Notes: a model not told the origin generated them from the sequence alone. A stretch of DNA of 64,000 nt from Paraspadella gotoi (GCA_051294375.1 CM119266.1:20037657-20101656); one strand, 5' to 3'. Positions 39,208 through 60,804 are shown, counted from the first letter of the stretch. Numbers and translations are program-made.

Positions 39208-42200
39208 TCAGCTACCTCCAAATTGCGGTTTTTCATATGTTTCTAACGTAGTCCGTTTAAGCTCCTCCCTGAAATACTCAATTGTTTTATTGAGACCCTC
39301 CCGCATTGAAATTTTTGGTTGCCATCTTAGAAAAGTTTTTGCTCTCTCTATGTCCGGCTTTCTCCGCTGGGGATCATCCTCGGGTTTTCGTTTGTGCTCA
39401 ATCATCGAATGTCCACCAACCAAACCCCTGATAATTTTAGCAAAGTCAAGAATAGAGTATTCTTCAGGATTTCCCAGATTTACTGGTTGCGAGACGTTTG
39501 AGTTCATGAGAAGAATCAATCCGTCAACAAGATCGGATACATATTGAAAACTCCGTGTTTGCGATCCCGTTCCATAAACTGTGATTGGCTTATTCTAGAA
39601 AAAGAAAACTGGGTTATTAACACAACTGATAAAATCAAGATATATTTTAAACATTGCGGTATTCATGGAGATTAATGCGTTTTAGAAGTCTATAGATGGG
39701 AAAATAAAGAGCAAGGTTTTTCATAATAAATTAACGGAAATAGAAGAGGAATGAAACAGAAAGGAAGAAAGAAAAACTTAAAGATTCGGATATATCATTA
39801 TTTGTTATTGTTGTTATTATATTAATACTAACTTTACTAAGGTAATGATTATGTTATAGTTAAAAGTTAAGGTCATAGTAAATTGAGGTAAGGAATAAAT
39901 TAAATTTTAGTTAAGAAGAAGGGTAAGTAAAAGTTAAAAATAGGATAAGATAAGGATAGGATAAGTTAAACTAAAGGGTAAGTTAAGATTAGGGGTAAGT
40001 TAAGGTTAGGGATGTATCACAGCTATTGTATTGGCGATCGTTTAAGATATGAAATAATAATATTTCTTTTAACCAAGTTTCTTATTACTTCGGAATCCGG
40101 ATGACCCAATTTGAAGAATTTACAAAAAGCCCTAACCTCAAACAAACCTGCAAAGCTTGAAGAATAAAATTAGATACGACGCGACCATCATTCAAATGCA
40201 TTCGAGGACCAAAAGTATTAAAAATTCGGGCGACACGAACTTCCACCTGTTCCTGGTTAGCGTATGCATAACACATTGTCTCAGCAACGCGTTTTCCCTC
40301 ATCATAACAAGCACGAGGTCCAATAGGATTAACGTGACCCCAATAAGTCTCTTTTTGAGGATGTTGGTGCGGATCGCCATAAACTTCTGAAGTAGAAGCA
40401 AGTAGCATTCGAGCGTTTATTCGCTTTGCTAACCCGAGCATATTTATAGTTCCAACGGTATTTGTTTTGATTGTCTTAATGGGATTGTACATATAATTCG
40501 GAGGAGAGGCCGGTGAAGCAAGGTGGTAAATTTGATCAACTTCGATGTAAATTGAATTGACGATGTCGTGATTAATAAGTTCAAAGTTAGGATGACCAAC
40601 CCAATGATCAACGTTTCGTTTTCGACCAGTGAAGAAGTTATCCGCGACAACAACCTGATAAAATATTGTTAAGCATAAAAATTAATCTTCTTCACGTAAT
40701 ATTCTTCACGTAATTAATTGCTAAGAGATAAAACTACCATGATAAATACAATCGCGAAAAATTAGCTTGGATACTTAAAAAACGTAATTGCTTGATATCG
40801 ATTGTGTAGAAGACAACTAATAGAAAATAACATGAAAAATAATGTTAAAGAATACGTTAAGGAACGAGGAGACTTCACTGTCTCCACGGCGGTGTAACTT
40901 TGTCAGTCTATGGTCATGGCCAGAGTAGGCTGACCATGGTGACAGAAAGATAAGGAAGGGTATACAATTTAGGATCAGCCGTGGGATTAAGCTGGATAAG
41001 TTTTGAAGGAATCGTGCGAGTGGAAATGAGATTAAATGGAAAAAAACAAAAGTTATATTTAATCGAATTTTTTTACTTGTATTTCTTCAATTATTCAAAT
41101 TATGGCTAAATTTTACTTTCGGAGACCGCGGTTTTGGCGGCTTTTAAAAACCCACTTAAAAATACTTATTTAAAAAAAAAATAAAAAAAAATATTACTTA
41201 ATTACCCTAACCCAAAAATCTTTCTACCCTAACCACCCCTAAAGTGTGTGCTGGTGTAATCGAGCGAGCAGAAATAGAAAAAACAAAAAAATTTTAAGTT
41301 TCTCTTTCTCTCTTTCTATCTCTCTCTCTCAGATAAAATGATTGATTGGCTGATTGCACAGTTGATTAAATTCTTTTATTGATTTGCTAAAAAAATTGTT
41401 ATGATTAACTTTAATATGGAAAGGTTTAAAAAACCTCAACTAAAGCAGTAATTTTTTTATTGATTTTATTGATTGCATCAATGAAAGACTATCATCACAC
41501 CAATAAATGATTTATTGATTATCATTGAATCATTAAATGATTATCATTGAATGACTATCATTAAAATTTTTTTTATTCTGAACATTTTCATATTTTCTTT
41601 AAAATTTTTTTCTTCTGTCAGCATCTACCTGATCTTCCCTTACATTGTTTAATTTAATTTTTATAAATTTTATTTTTATAAAACCAAATGGGGAGCTTTT
41701 TGGTAAATAAAATAAAAATCAATTTTAGTTTACGTAAAAGTTATGTAAATTAAAAAACTCTGCAAATAAAAAAAATTATGCTGATTGAAAAAATTATGCA
41801 AGCTGAAAAATATATGAAAATTAAAAAAATTACACGAATTTTAAAAGTTTAAAAATTATGCAAGTTAAAAAAATCTTATAAGCTGAAAAAATTTTTACAA
41901 GCTGAAAAAAATAATAAAATATTCATATGATTTTAATTGACATTTTTTTCAAATTATAAAAAAATATTTGTACCGGTGAAACATTCAGATTAATCCCTTG
42001 AAAGTGATTTATTGTATGTATTATATTGTATGTATTGGTTCATTGACTGAATGATAAATTGATTTATAGATTTTTTCATAGATTTACTGAGAAGTTTGTA
42101 CGGAGTTATTTATGATCTGTTACTATCTGTTAAGATCACAAATTTAAAAAATTATCGTGACTTATTAACTGATTACCGCTAAATTACCATACGCAGATCT

Positions 42201-43335
42201 GACGTTATTTTCTCAAACTTGTTTATTGTAATATCCTTATAAATTCATAAAATTTTACATTATTTTTTTTCATTTTTGAGAACAGATCCAGATTTGCGGA
42301 AAAAAAACTTCGGCCTATTTTAAATTTTTAAATTTGTGATAATCTTTTCGTTTGTTGTTTGAAATAGATTAGAGGAAAAACGAAATTTTTTCGCGCTTTA
42401 ACAACATTTAGTCTTTATCAGCATTGAAAAAGATACTTTCACAAACTTTTTTATATTGGTTTAAGGGAGAGAGAGAAAAAGGGAGATATTGAGGGAGAGA
42501 GAGAGTGAGAGAGTTTCCAACAAAGAAATTGAGTAAAGGACAGTGGTCAGATGTTAGGACAGGAGAAAGTGAGGGAAGGGAAGGAGAGTGAGTGAATTTG
42601 AGATTGGTAAAAAAGAAAGAGAGAGAGAGAGAGATCAATACATTTGGCAATGTACAACAGTGAATAGAAGTGAAAAACTAAAGTAACATAAGTTAATAAT
42701 AAATAAATGTTTGTGAAAATTTGGTTTTATAGTAAGAATGAAATATGAAATGGAAGAATAAGTTGTGAGAAATAGCTAAGGTAAGTGTTAAGAGAAAAAT
42801 ATGATGAGATAATAAGATAAGATGCCAGCTCATTTTGAGCTCTTTCTCATCTTATTTTTCTCTGATGTTAGGGGAGGTCTTTGGGTTAAGGCGAAAGTGA
42901 AATTTTTATAAATTGTACCTCGTGGCCGTCCTTCATTAGCCTGTCAGTGAGGTGGCTCCCAACAAATCCGGCGCCACCGGTTATGAGGATGCGTTTCCGG
43001 TCTTTTATGTTGAGAAACTTAACGGTCGGATAACTTTTTCTGGAAGCCTCCAATTCTGAGATGCGATGTTGCAGTTGAGCGATTGAGTCTGTTAGCTCTA
43101 AAAAAAGCGCGATGTCTTTTTTATTGTCGTCCGTCGTGGCAGTACTGGCATGCACGGTAGAAGTCGAGGAAAGGGGTGAAGAATAAAAGAGGATGGTAAA
43201 AAAAGCGCCTATTAGTGCGAGCAGAACTGTAATTCTTTGGTATTTAGGTGCCCTTAGAACTTGCCAGCCGGTATGTCCGATAGTACCACGTATCAGTCGA
43301 AAGCGCATTTTAGTACCAAAACGGCATTTCATCAT
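39208..43335 (-). CDS. UXS1: UDP-glucuronate decarboxylase, UXS1 (3 exons, 436 aa)
   Basis: Makes UDP-xylose from UDP-glucuronate in the Golgi/ER lumen, the donor that starts glycosaminoglycan chains (family knowledge). Exons: 43335-42919, 40654-40148, 39594-39208; all phase 0, total 437 codons with TGA. It has a type II membrane anchor at residues 36-52, then a Ser/Thr-rich stem with a short coiled coil. The NAD-binding motif TGGAGFVGS (119-127) follows, then the SDR catalytic pair Tyr256 and Lys260 (YDEGK) with STSEVYGDP before it. Length equals the animal family (about 420 aa). Two Met codons start the ORF; no 3' splice site precedes them. The 2.3-kb first intron is full of family E sequence and a decayed family H copy. 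Confidence 0.95.
40980..42235 (-). mobile_element. Family E element copy in UXS1 intron 1
   Basis: Inverted relative to 19155-19945. It ends 'gattaccgctaaattaccat' and 'cgcagatctgacgtta'. Inside are the 'aaattatgcaagctgaaaa' array (41755-41910) and (TTGATTGA)n-like parts. Non-coding. Confidence 0.5.
42405..42860 (-). repeat. Decayed family H copy
   Basis: 'ttatcagca', then GA-rich runs, 'tttccaacaaag...gagtaaaggacagtggtcag' and finally 'gccagctcattttgagctctttct' parallel 23500-23940. The hammerhead core has lost its GAAA and stem II. Confidence 0.5.
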
Positions 43336-43998
43336 ATGTTTTTAAACAAACATCAATAAAAGTTGTTTCAGTTCAATAATCTTGTAGTATCTGCTAATTA
43401 ATCTTGATTAAAAACATTGAAGACAGAGAAACTGAGCAGAACTCTGGATAGTTTGTGAAACTGCCACCCTATGAAATACTATTTCACAAAAAAAACGATA
43501 AAAACCTTTTGCTCAGCGTTTACTTACAAAATTCTGTACGAAAAAAGGATAATGGTTTTAGACAGTAACAAAGTTTAAATATTAAAACTGTTCAAACTGC
43601 TCATGTACATCATAAGTTATTAACCTTTCAGCTAAACAACAATTAGGATATTAACATAGAATTTTTCATTCAACTCAAACTAAAACTTAGGTTAGTACTT
43701 AGAAAATAATTCAATATACATCCCAGTGCAGTGCAATAAATTAAAGTCGAAGTTCGACATGATTATTTCTTGCGGAACTAAATACTTAAATCTTGAGTGA
43801 CCTTTCAGTGAAACTGATGAGCCAAAAACAAATAAAATTTTACCAATTTCAATATAGAAAAATCATTCAAAACTTGTCAGGTGCTCGCCCTCCAGGGGCA
43901 AGGGTGTTTACAAAATTTTTACTGTTCATTATACCTTTAAGAAAAATGTTAAAAAATCACAGTACATTTAAAACAAAGCCTAGGTGGTGGAAGACAAA

Positions 43999-44463
43999 TT
44001 ATTCAGAAGGTCGTTTTTCGGCGTATTTCCTTGTAAACTCATCGGCCGACTTGAGAAATTTTTTTTTGTCCCTGGAGAATTCTTCTGCCAAGTCGGATCG
44101 CAGGGGATGATCTGGTTCTGGATCATTGACGAGAGCCACTAGGGACTGAATAACCTGATCAGTCTTGGTTGCTGGCTTCCAATTCTCGGTAGAAATTATT
44201 GGCAGGCAAACTTGGCCCTTTTCATCTATGTTAGGATGGTAGATCTTAGTCTTAAAGGTAATCTTGGGTGGCTTGAAAGGATATTCTGCCGGGAAGTTGA
44301 TTTCGATTCGAAACGCTCCTTTATTGTAAGGAGGATTTTCCGGCACGATGAGGCCTTGCCAACAGAGAATATTCGTTTCGTCTACGCTAATGTCGCGAAA
44401 AGCCTTAAGGTTTGAGCTTCGAATGTCTTGCAATTCTTTAGCCAAGCGCCTGGTGGCTGCCAT
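43999..44463 (-). CDS. UBE2L3: Ubiquitin-conjugating enzyme E2 L3 type (UbcH7), 154 aa, intronless
   Basis: E2 that passes ubiquitin to HECT and RBR ligases (family knowledge; this class lacks intrinsic lysine reactivity). Same length as human UBE2L3, and near-identical across the core: [19 protein letters not shown], the HPN motif ([11 protein letters not shown]) with active Cys86, and [15 protein letters not shown]. The C-terminus YAEKRPSE corresponds to the family's YGEKRP. Single exon. A strong 3' splice site (gcttcggtttcag) lies 34 nt before the ATG, so at least one upstream non-coding exon or a spliced leader is expected. That argues against a recent processed copy, although an old retrocopy cannot be excluded. 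Confidence 0.97.
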   Translation of the reverse strand: MAATRRLAKELQDIRSSNLKAFRDISVDETNILCWQGLIVPENPPYNKGAFRIEINFPAEYPFKPPKITFKTKIYHPNIDEKGQVCLPIISTENWKPATKTDQVIQSLVALVNDPEPDHPLRSDLAEEFSRDKKKFLKSADEFTRKYAEKRPSE

Positions 44464-44497
44464 TTTAAAATTTTTCTTATCAAGGCTGTAGAATGAT

Positions 44498-47140
44498 CTG
44501 AAACCGAAGCAATACTTTCATTAACCAGAGATTGTATCATAAAAATCAATAGTAAATTTTTTTTTTAAATTTAGGTACATACAATTTTTTAAAAATAATT
44601 TTAATAAAAGCTAAAACAGTGATCGCATAATTTAAATTTCTTTGTAGTAAAATGGAAGACTATTGTCTATTGAGTATTAATACAGATCATTAACGAATAT
44701 AAATAAAATCGCCAAAAAGGGGGAAAGACATATGTCACCATTCCAAAAAAATATTTTTAATCATTAAATGAACCAATTTTAATTTTTGTTTAACTGACTA
44801 CATGATGAAAATATCCAGCGCAGTGAATTTTTAATTTTACATTAAGTTTGAAAAGTTTTAACATATCTTTGTAACGAAAAAAAAAATTTATATAATGGTG
44901 ACTCAAAAATGTAAAATCATATTTGGCAATTTTTATCCAAAACAAAAAAATGATAAAGCAAAGTAATTAAAATTTTTGTTTCATAAAGAAATCCTTGAAG
45001 AGTCCTTACTTCTGACCCACAGCATATTGATCGGCTATTCATACATTAATAAATAATTATGGATAAAACCTTAAATCATATACATATAATATTGAATTTA
45101 AGGAAATGCCATGTCATGACATACAAACAGCGTTCGTATTCATTTTCAGGCCTCTGTTTTAAAGAATCCTATAACAAACAACTTTTGTTGTCCTCCTATT
45201 TTAATATATAAAATAATTATTATTATTATTAATTAATATTCACATTGCGCTGATGAAGACTCAAAAAAGAGTCGAAACATGTCCACTTAAAGAAATAAAC
45301 TAAGTTGTTTGTAAACAAAAAACAAACTTTGTTTTGTCTCTCAATTTAAAAACGAAACGAAAGAAGTCCTTTCACTATAATATATATATATATATATTTT
45401 TTCTAAACCTCAACCGCGACGAAGAGAAAGAAAATCAATATGTCTACTATAAGATAAAAAACGGATTGTTAAATGTAAGTTCACGGACATACAAGACCGA
45501 TCGCCGTATTAACAACTAACAACTAAGTTATTAAGGTTATTAAGGTGCAACATATTAATTCTAGGTTGAGAAACCTAGTTGCGCCGGGAGTACTAGCGGA
45601 GGACCCGAGCACTTGTTGATCGGTCGATCGGTCTATCCCACGTACGTTTATAATGCACAGAACTTTTGCAAAATTATAGCATTTAAAAAATATTTGGTAG
45701 TAAGACGATGAGCCACGAGATGCTTAATTTACATATGTTACATACTTGGGCAGTCACGATCACCTTAAAATGCGATCACATGACCAGAAAGTAAATGCGG
45801 CATAATTCATTCAATACCGAATCATTTTAGTTAAAGCTTAGCAATGAGATGAGGTATTATTAAACGCTTGTTGTGCATATGTTTCATACTTGTGTAATAT
45901 CGTGAACAAGTAAAAAATACGTGATCAGAAAGTCAATGCTTTGTTTGATACTGGTGTATTGTGTAATCACGTGATCATCTAGAAATGCGTCTCGACACTG
46001 CAATACGGTTATGTTTTCCTTAACCCAGTTTTTAATCGGACGTAATAATACAATGCGTTGTAATATTAGAATCAATGATAGAAGGTTTGCAACGAAATTT
46101 CACGTCTTAATATTTTTAATGTTAACCTTAATCTTAAAAATTATTGCAACAAAGACAAATAATAGATTTAAAATTTTAGCAATCGAAGAAACCATTTAAG
46201 TTTTAACTTTTTCTATATCGCTATCTCAAACTCTGAAGAACCTCTCTCCTCGTTTTGACCATTATGATTATTCGTGAGGCCTTGTGAGAAAGAGAGACTA
46301 GCCTCTTCGATCGATAGAGAATAATATTTAAATCAAATATTACAGATTATTAAACATTCAGGAAAACACAATTGTAAAATTTTTTGTAACGATTTATTTT
46401 ACTGTCATTCAAATATGACTGAGTTTGGCACAAATATTTGAAAACTAATGTAATCGTTTTTTGACAGAAAATATTTCGTTTTACGACTGATGATGAATGC
46501 TGAAACTGGTCAATGATTTCAATCTTGATAATTTTAAAAGCGATTATGTTGGATAAAAAAATTCTATTCTAAATGCATTAAAGCTAATAGATCTGGAAAA
46601 AAGTCATTAAGTCTAATAAAAAGTTTTATCACATATGTACCAAATCCAAAATATTTGGTGAATATTAAAGCACATAAAATTAAAAGGTTGCAACAACTAT
46701 AACTTAGATTGCTAAACCTCAATCTAAACTAATTAATTTACAAGCTTGGTATACACAGCTTGAAACAATCATGATAACGATTTGCCTAGCATAATTCGTA
46801 AAGGTAAAATTTTACATTCGCCGCATGGGATTTTCGCTATGACAATCAATGTATAAAAATTTTGTTATATAAAAAATATTATTCAACTAGCTAACCTTAT
46901 CCCTACTTATTAAGTAGTACTTAACCTAACCACCCCTAACCCTGGTCGGCGAATATAATATTAAGCCACCTTATTAATTATGGAACCAGGGAAAACGCAG
47001 AAAAAGATTAAAGATGATAGTACTTATTTGTCCATTAGCAATACTGATTCTAAAAAGTTATAAAAACAGTAATTTGGCGTGTGTACGAGCCACTCTTATT
47101 AAAGCTTGAAAGGATAGTTAACATGACTGAGTCTGACGCC
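44498..47140. other. Intergenic region with one hammerhead unit
   Basis: AT-rich, no supported gene. It contains the family H unit at about 45236-45350. A short dispersed repeat (catatgtttcatacttgtgta...cgtgatcagaaagt) lies at 45690-45960, related to 55255-55360. Confidence 0.5.
45250..45283 (+). ncRNA. Hammerhead ribozyme core (copy 6)
   Basis: Plus strand: CTGATGA, A, stem II GACTC/GAGTC with an A6 loop, GAAA, CATGTC. It is followed by 'aaataaactaagttgtttgt' and 'caaactttgttttgtctctc'. An isolated single unit. Confidence 0.72.
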
Positions 47141-48433
47141 TCATAAATTCCCAACAGGCCTAGACGATCTTTTTTCTTGTTGGCTACGTCGAAGTTGCTG
47201 ACTCAAGCGGTGACGCTTTCGGGAGTTCCGCTGCTTCCTCGTTTGTCGACTCGAAAATGGTCTTTTATTGCCACTGGTTATTTTAGAGTCAGTTTTTCCA
47301 CTTATAATTTTTTGAGTTTCCGAAGTCATGAACTCAACAGCTTTGCTACATGGGTTGTCACGAAACTTTTTTAAGGCTCGTCTATAATCACGAGATTTTT
47401 TAGGTTTTTTCATTACAAAGGAAGTAACCCAACGTTCATCGATAAGATTTGCCATTATCAAAAATACATCCTTCTTCAAATGCGTCGAAAAATGAGGACA
47501 ATCACAAGTATTTCCGTTTTCAAGAATAATGCGTAAATCCTTAACCGATCTCTTCCTGACCTTTTCGGCTTTGTACACTTTGCTTTTGATCAATACAAGA
47601 TCCATAGAGCCGTCACCACGCCGACGTTTTTCTACAATTTTAGACCGAACGACGACATCGGCTCGACAAAAATTATCCATAATGCCTTCAAACGTCTCAG
47701 ATTGCTCGCAAGCGTCGCAAGAATTACCCTCAGGTTGCATATGCGCTTGAGGTTTTATACACAGGTCATTGTCGAGAGGAAATTTGTCACAATTGAGCAT
47801 ATCAGGCCATGCAAAGCCATAAGACATCATTCGTTTTTCACAGCCCGCCTTCACGGCCATACAGGTTGATCGGCATGGATAAATAAGCCTATCTAAACAA
47901 ACGGGCGAAAATAGGGAACAGAGAAAGAGCTGAGAGTCAGGATGACACTTTATACCGACGAGTCCAACCCAAGAAGCGGCTTGGTTGACAACTTCTGTCA
48001 AAGTGTCGTGATCGAGTAAATTGGGTAGCCTCATTTTGTCATATCGTATATTGTTGCACAAAGTCAGATTTTTTGGGATGGGTACGCATTGAGGTGCGTG
48101 AGAGCGTCCTCCCAGCATGAACCAATCATTATGACTCATGCCAGAGCCCCAGGGATTTTCATGACTCATATGGGCGCCCCCAGACGCACCGTATCCAAGC
48201 GAATCAACGCTTTCGTCCATTGACGGATAGACGAAAGCGACCGCACGGGAAATAGGGTTGCAGTTTATCACGAAAATCACTAAGATGAGCATAAATGAGC
48301 GAATTTTGATTTGGATGAGTTGCAGGTATCTTTGATTCGTTGCGCCAAGTTGCGACTGTGATTTTTTTGATTGCTCCATAGTCAATTTTATTTTCAAGTA
48401 AGATATTGTGCAAAATCCCTTCCAAAGTAGCAT
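47141..48433 (-). CDS. SFRP: Secreted frizzled-related protein (sFRP), intronless
   Basis: Extracellular Wnt modulator (family knowledge). The frizzled cysteine-rich domain has all ten cysteines at residues 115, 126, 163, 172, 179, 187, 191, 198, 215 and 225. A netrin-like (NTR) domain follows from Cys239 with further cysteines (CDACEQ, NFCR, TCDCPH, NPC) and a very basic C-terminus (RKRHRLSQQLRRSQQ), as in heparin-binding sFRP1/2/5-type proteins. A hydrophobic core at 47-58 (FMLILVIFVINC) is the likely signal peptide. The true start is therefore probably Met19 (MEQSKKS) or Met48 rather than the first ATG at 48433. No 3' splice site lies just upstream. The absence of introns is notable for this family. 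Confidence 0.93.
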   Translation of the reverse strand: MLLWKGFCTISYLKIKLTMEQSKKSQSQLGATNQRYLQLIQIKIRSFMLILVIFVINCNPISRAVAFVYPSMDESVDSLGYGASGGAHMSHENPWGSGMSHNDWFMLGGRSHAPQCVPIPKNLTLCNNIRYDKMRLPNLLDHDTLTEVVNQAASWVGLVGIKCHPDSQLFLCSLFSPVCLDRLIYPCRSTCMAVKAGCEKRMMSYGFAWPDMLNCDKFPLDNDLCIKPQAHMQPEGNSCDACEQSETFEGIMDNFCRADVVVRSKIVEKRRRGDGSMDLVLIKSKVYKAEKVRKRSVKDLRIILENGNTCDCPHFSTHLKKDVFLIMANLIDERWVTSFVMKKPKKSRDYRRALKKFRDNPCSKAVEFMTSETQKIISGKTDSKITSGNKRPFSSRQTRKQRNSRKRHRLSQQLRRSQQEKRSSRPVGNL

Positions 48434-49059
48434 TCACGATATTCTCTCCGTTAAATATCCATCATTTTTTATTGGGGGAGACGTTGAAAATCACAGACAT
48501 CTTGAAAGTAGAGGTTTTGATGCGATTTGCGTCATCTAAAATGAAAAAAAAATATAATAACAATAATATTTACGTATTTACTTTAAAAGCAATTGAAATA
48601 CATCATCTCTAGAAAATTACAATGTAAACAAAATTCACTCAAAAGATTCCAATATATTATTCATTAAGATTCTCCAATTTGCTAATAGTAGTACTACGAT
48701 ATTTTTTTTCTTCTGATATTAAAACATCACAAATGATTTTAGAATTCGGAACGTTGCAAGACAACTACGAAGGCTATTTTTTCTTAAAAATAATGTCATA
48801 TTTAATTATTATATTTAATTCTTAGAATACATAAATGAGATCTGCGGGATGAGAGACTCAAGGAGTTATTTTAGTGAGAGGGCGCTAATTCGGTTGGACG
48901 AAATGTTTTTCAAATAAAGCCCAACTTATACAAAATTAATTAATGATCTAATAAAGAGATTCCTACACAGGACTTACTAAAAAGCAGCAATCTGTAACAA
49001 TTATATTAATTTAAGTAATAACTACGCACTAGGAGAGAAATATTGGTGATCTTGATTTC
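48434..49059. other. sFRP upstream region
   Basis: AT-rich, no supported gene. It should hold the sFRP promoter and the 3'UTR of the small exon at 49060-49206. Confidence 0.4.
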
Positions 49060-49206
49060 TCAGCTGATTTCTTGCATCATCGTAGAGAGCAGCGGCTCGA
49101 GGTCAAGTCTAATCGGAATTCCCTTTTGTTCGTCCGTTGCTAAGGATACGTCCCTTAACTTTTTGTTACGCACAACAGCATCAATGTATGACAAAGGACA
49201 AACGCA
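49060..49206 (-). CDS. Small terminal exon of an unidentified minus-strand gene
   Basis: After an acceptor (cattttattgag) the minus frame reads CVCPLSYIDAVVRNKKLRDV, then IPIRLDLEPLLSTMMQEIS and TGA at 49060. The residue pattern looks genuinely protein-like, but at 48 codons I cannot name a family. A possible preceding exon at about 49327-49373 fails the phase check, so the upstream part is unresolved. The gene would run divergently from the CFAP97-like gene, and the TRIM at 49655 lies in its 5' side. Confidence 0.4.
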   Translation of the reverse strand, partial: CVCPLSYIDAVVRNKKLRDVSLATDEQKGIPIRLDLEPLLSTMMQEIS

Positions 49207-49654
49207 CTCAATAAAATGATAAATAATCATTAAATTATGTATTAAATTAATGGATAATTTTCTTGTCATTATTAATGTAAATATTATAATTTCCACTGCC
49301 CCAATTTGGAATTTTGGCTTACTTTTTATGAAGTTCGTAGCTAACTGGTTATTGTTTCTGTGTTTGGTCAGCTAAACTAAAAATTAAATCTCAATTCTAA
49401 TCGCTTATATCTATTCAATCCTCAACACATTTTAAAACAATTCCTAAAAAAATATTTGTCAATTAAATACGTGGCAAGGCGCAACATTTTTAAATCAAAT
49501 AATACGTTCTCATTTTGATAATAGTACTTTTATTTTAAATAAAGGAAATATGGCTCTATAGTCAAGTCTATTGATACAACGATCATAGTTAATGAATGTA
49601 AAATTTTATACTAAGTCGTGACGCACAAGTCCTGATTACATTGCTTAAAAGTAC

Positions 49655-50309
49655 TATGGTGGACTAAAATCCACCAACCGTTCATCAGCGGCCATTGGTG
49701 CCGGAGGCAAGTCATTCGCCTCCCAACCCAAAGGTCCGGGGTTCTAGCCCGGTGGTCGTCTGGCAGTTAAGAGGGACGGGGCGCTTAACCCGCCTGTAAC
49801 ATGGTGTTACAGCCTGATCCGAAGCTCAGGGACTGCTTATATTGAACGGTTCTATCACTAACACATAACAATATTTACTGTCTCTTCATTGGTGAGCCCG
49901 ACTTCCGAACACAACAGCAAACAACAACACTTTCAGGCGACATGCCTCAACCTGGCGATGCACTTTCCGCCCACAACACATCAGGCGACATGCCTCAACT
50001 TGGTGACGAACTTTCCACCAACAACACAATTCACTGAAGAGATGCAACAGACTTCTCCTTACGGGAGGGGGGATGTATGGTGGACTAAAATCCACCAACC
50101 GTTCATCAGCGGCCATTGGTGCCGGAGGCAAGTCATTCGCCTCCCAACCCAAAGGTCCGGGGTTCTAGCCCGGTGGTCGTCTGGCAGTTAAGAGGGACGG
50201 GGCGCTTAACCCGCCTGTAACATGGTGTTACAGCCTGATCCGAAGCTCAGGGACTGCTTATATTGAACGGTTCTATCACTAACACATAACAATATTTACT
50301 GTCTCTTCA
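49655..50309 (+). mobile_element. Intact TRIM (miniature LTR retrotransposon), family A
   Basis: Two 234-bp LTRs, 49655-49888 and 50076-50309, appear identical base for base. Both start TATGGTGG and end TGTCTCTTCA. The flanks carry the 4-bp duplication GTAC (49651-49654 and 50310-50313). The 187-bp inside begins with a primer-binding-site-like TGGTGAGCCCGAC at 49890 and ends with a polypurine tract GGGAGGGGGGATG before the 3' LTR. No coding capacity, so it depends on a helper. Identical LTRs imply a recent insertion. Confidence 0.85.
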
Positions 50310-50837
50310 GTACTTAACATTCTTTTTTCTTAAGAATGTATAATTTTATACCTCATTCCTTCTCCGCGGCTCCCCTCCCTATTCTAGTCTTTCTTCCTAC
50401 TCTGTTAGGCCATGCCCCTCCCTATCTTTAAGTTTCCATTGCTTTAATTTTTCTCATCCCATTTCCCCCCTATCACAAAACTCTCCATTCATCGTCGCCC
50501 CCCTTTTTCCGAGGTTAAAACTGGACTTCAGCCCTGTAGCATTCCTTCATTGCCGGTTCCCACACCCTTTTTAAGGTTAAAACAGTAAGGACTATAAAAT
50601 TTAAAGATAAATATTTTACAGTAATTACTTTAGCTTAAACTATAAAGCAAAGGTATATATAATGATCCTTGACCAATTCAAACAGTTATAAAAATAAATA
50701 AAAATCATGTGATCTGAAAAATTTGTGAACTGATTGAAATATGTGGAAGAAACAAAAAGTTTTCTATGATGAAAGTTCATCTCTATAATTTCATAGTTTT
50801 TTCTTTAAATTCTTTTTATTCTTTAAAAATTTTCTAG

Positions 50838-60514
<9,677 letters not shown>

Positions 60515-60798
60515 CATTGGCATTTAAAGCAATGCACAATTGCACATAGCACATAGCACAGCTGACATCTTGTTAGGAAAGAATGTATTCCTTAAATAAC
60601 GATATAAACCCAATTACTTAGGTTATAAAAAGTTATGGCAAGATTTACTTAGAATGGCAATAACTACTAAAACACACAAACCACTAGTTACGATGCTGAG
60701 AAAAAAAATTGAATTTAGCTTTTCTATTCACTAGCCATCCTTTTGTGAAAGTTTTGCTGTATAAATACATGCAAAAATTGATTAGGCTGGAAATATAC

Positions 60799-60804
60799 AA
60801 TAAA
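60799..60804 (+). terminator. AATAAA poly(A) signal of the CFAP97-like gene
   Basis: About 285 nt after the stop codon at 60512-60514. Confidence 0.4.

Noticed and set aside
43999-44463. Processed pseudogene status for the intronless UBE2L3-type gene
   Set aside because: Frame fully intact, active-site Cys present, no poly(A) tail or target duplication, and a 3' splice site precedes the ATG.
10109-45283. CRISPR-like or attachment-site interpretation of the recurring short motif
   Set aside because: Spacing is irregular over tens of kb, orientation varies, and the motif is explained by a hammerhead core.
46482-46512. CTGATGATGAATGCTGAAACTGGTC resembles a hammerhead core
   Set aside because: The bases between CTGATGA and GAAA cannot form stem II and the family tail is absent.
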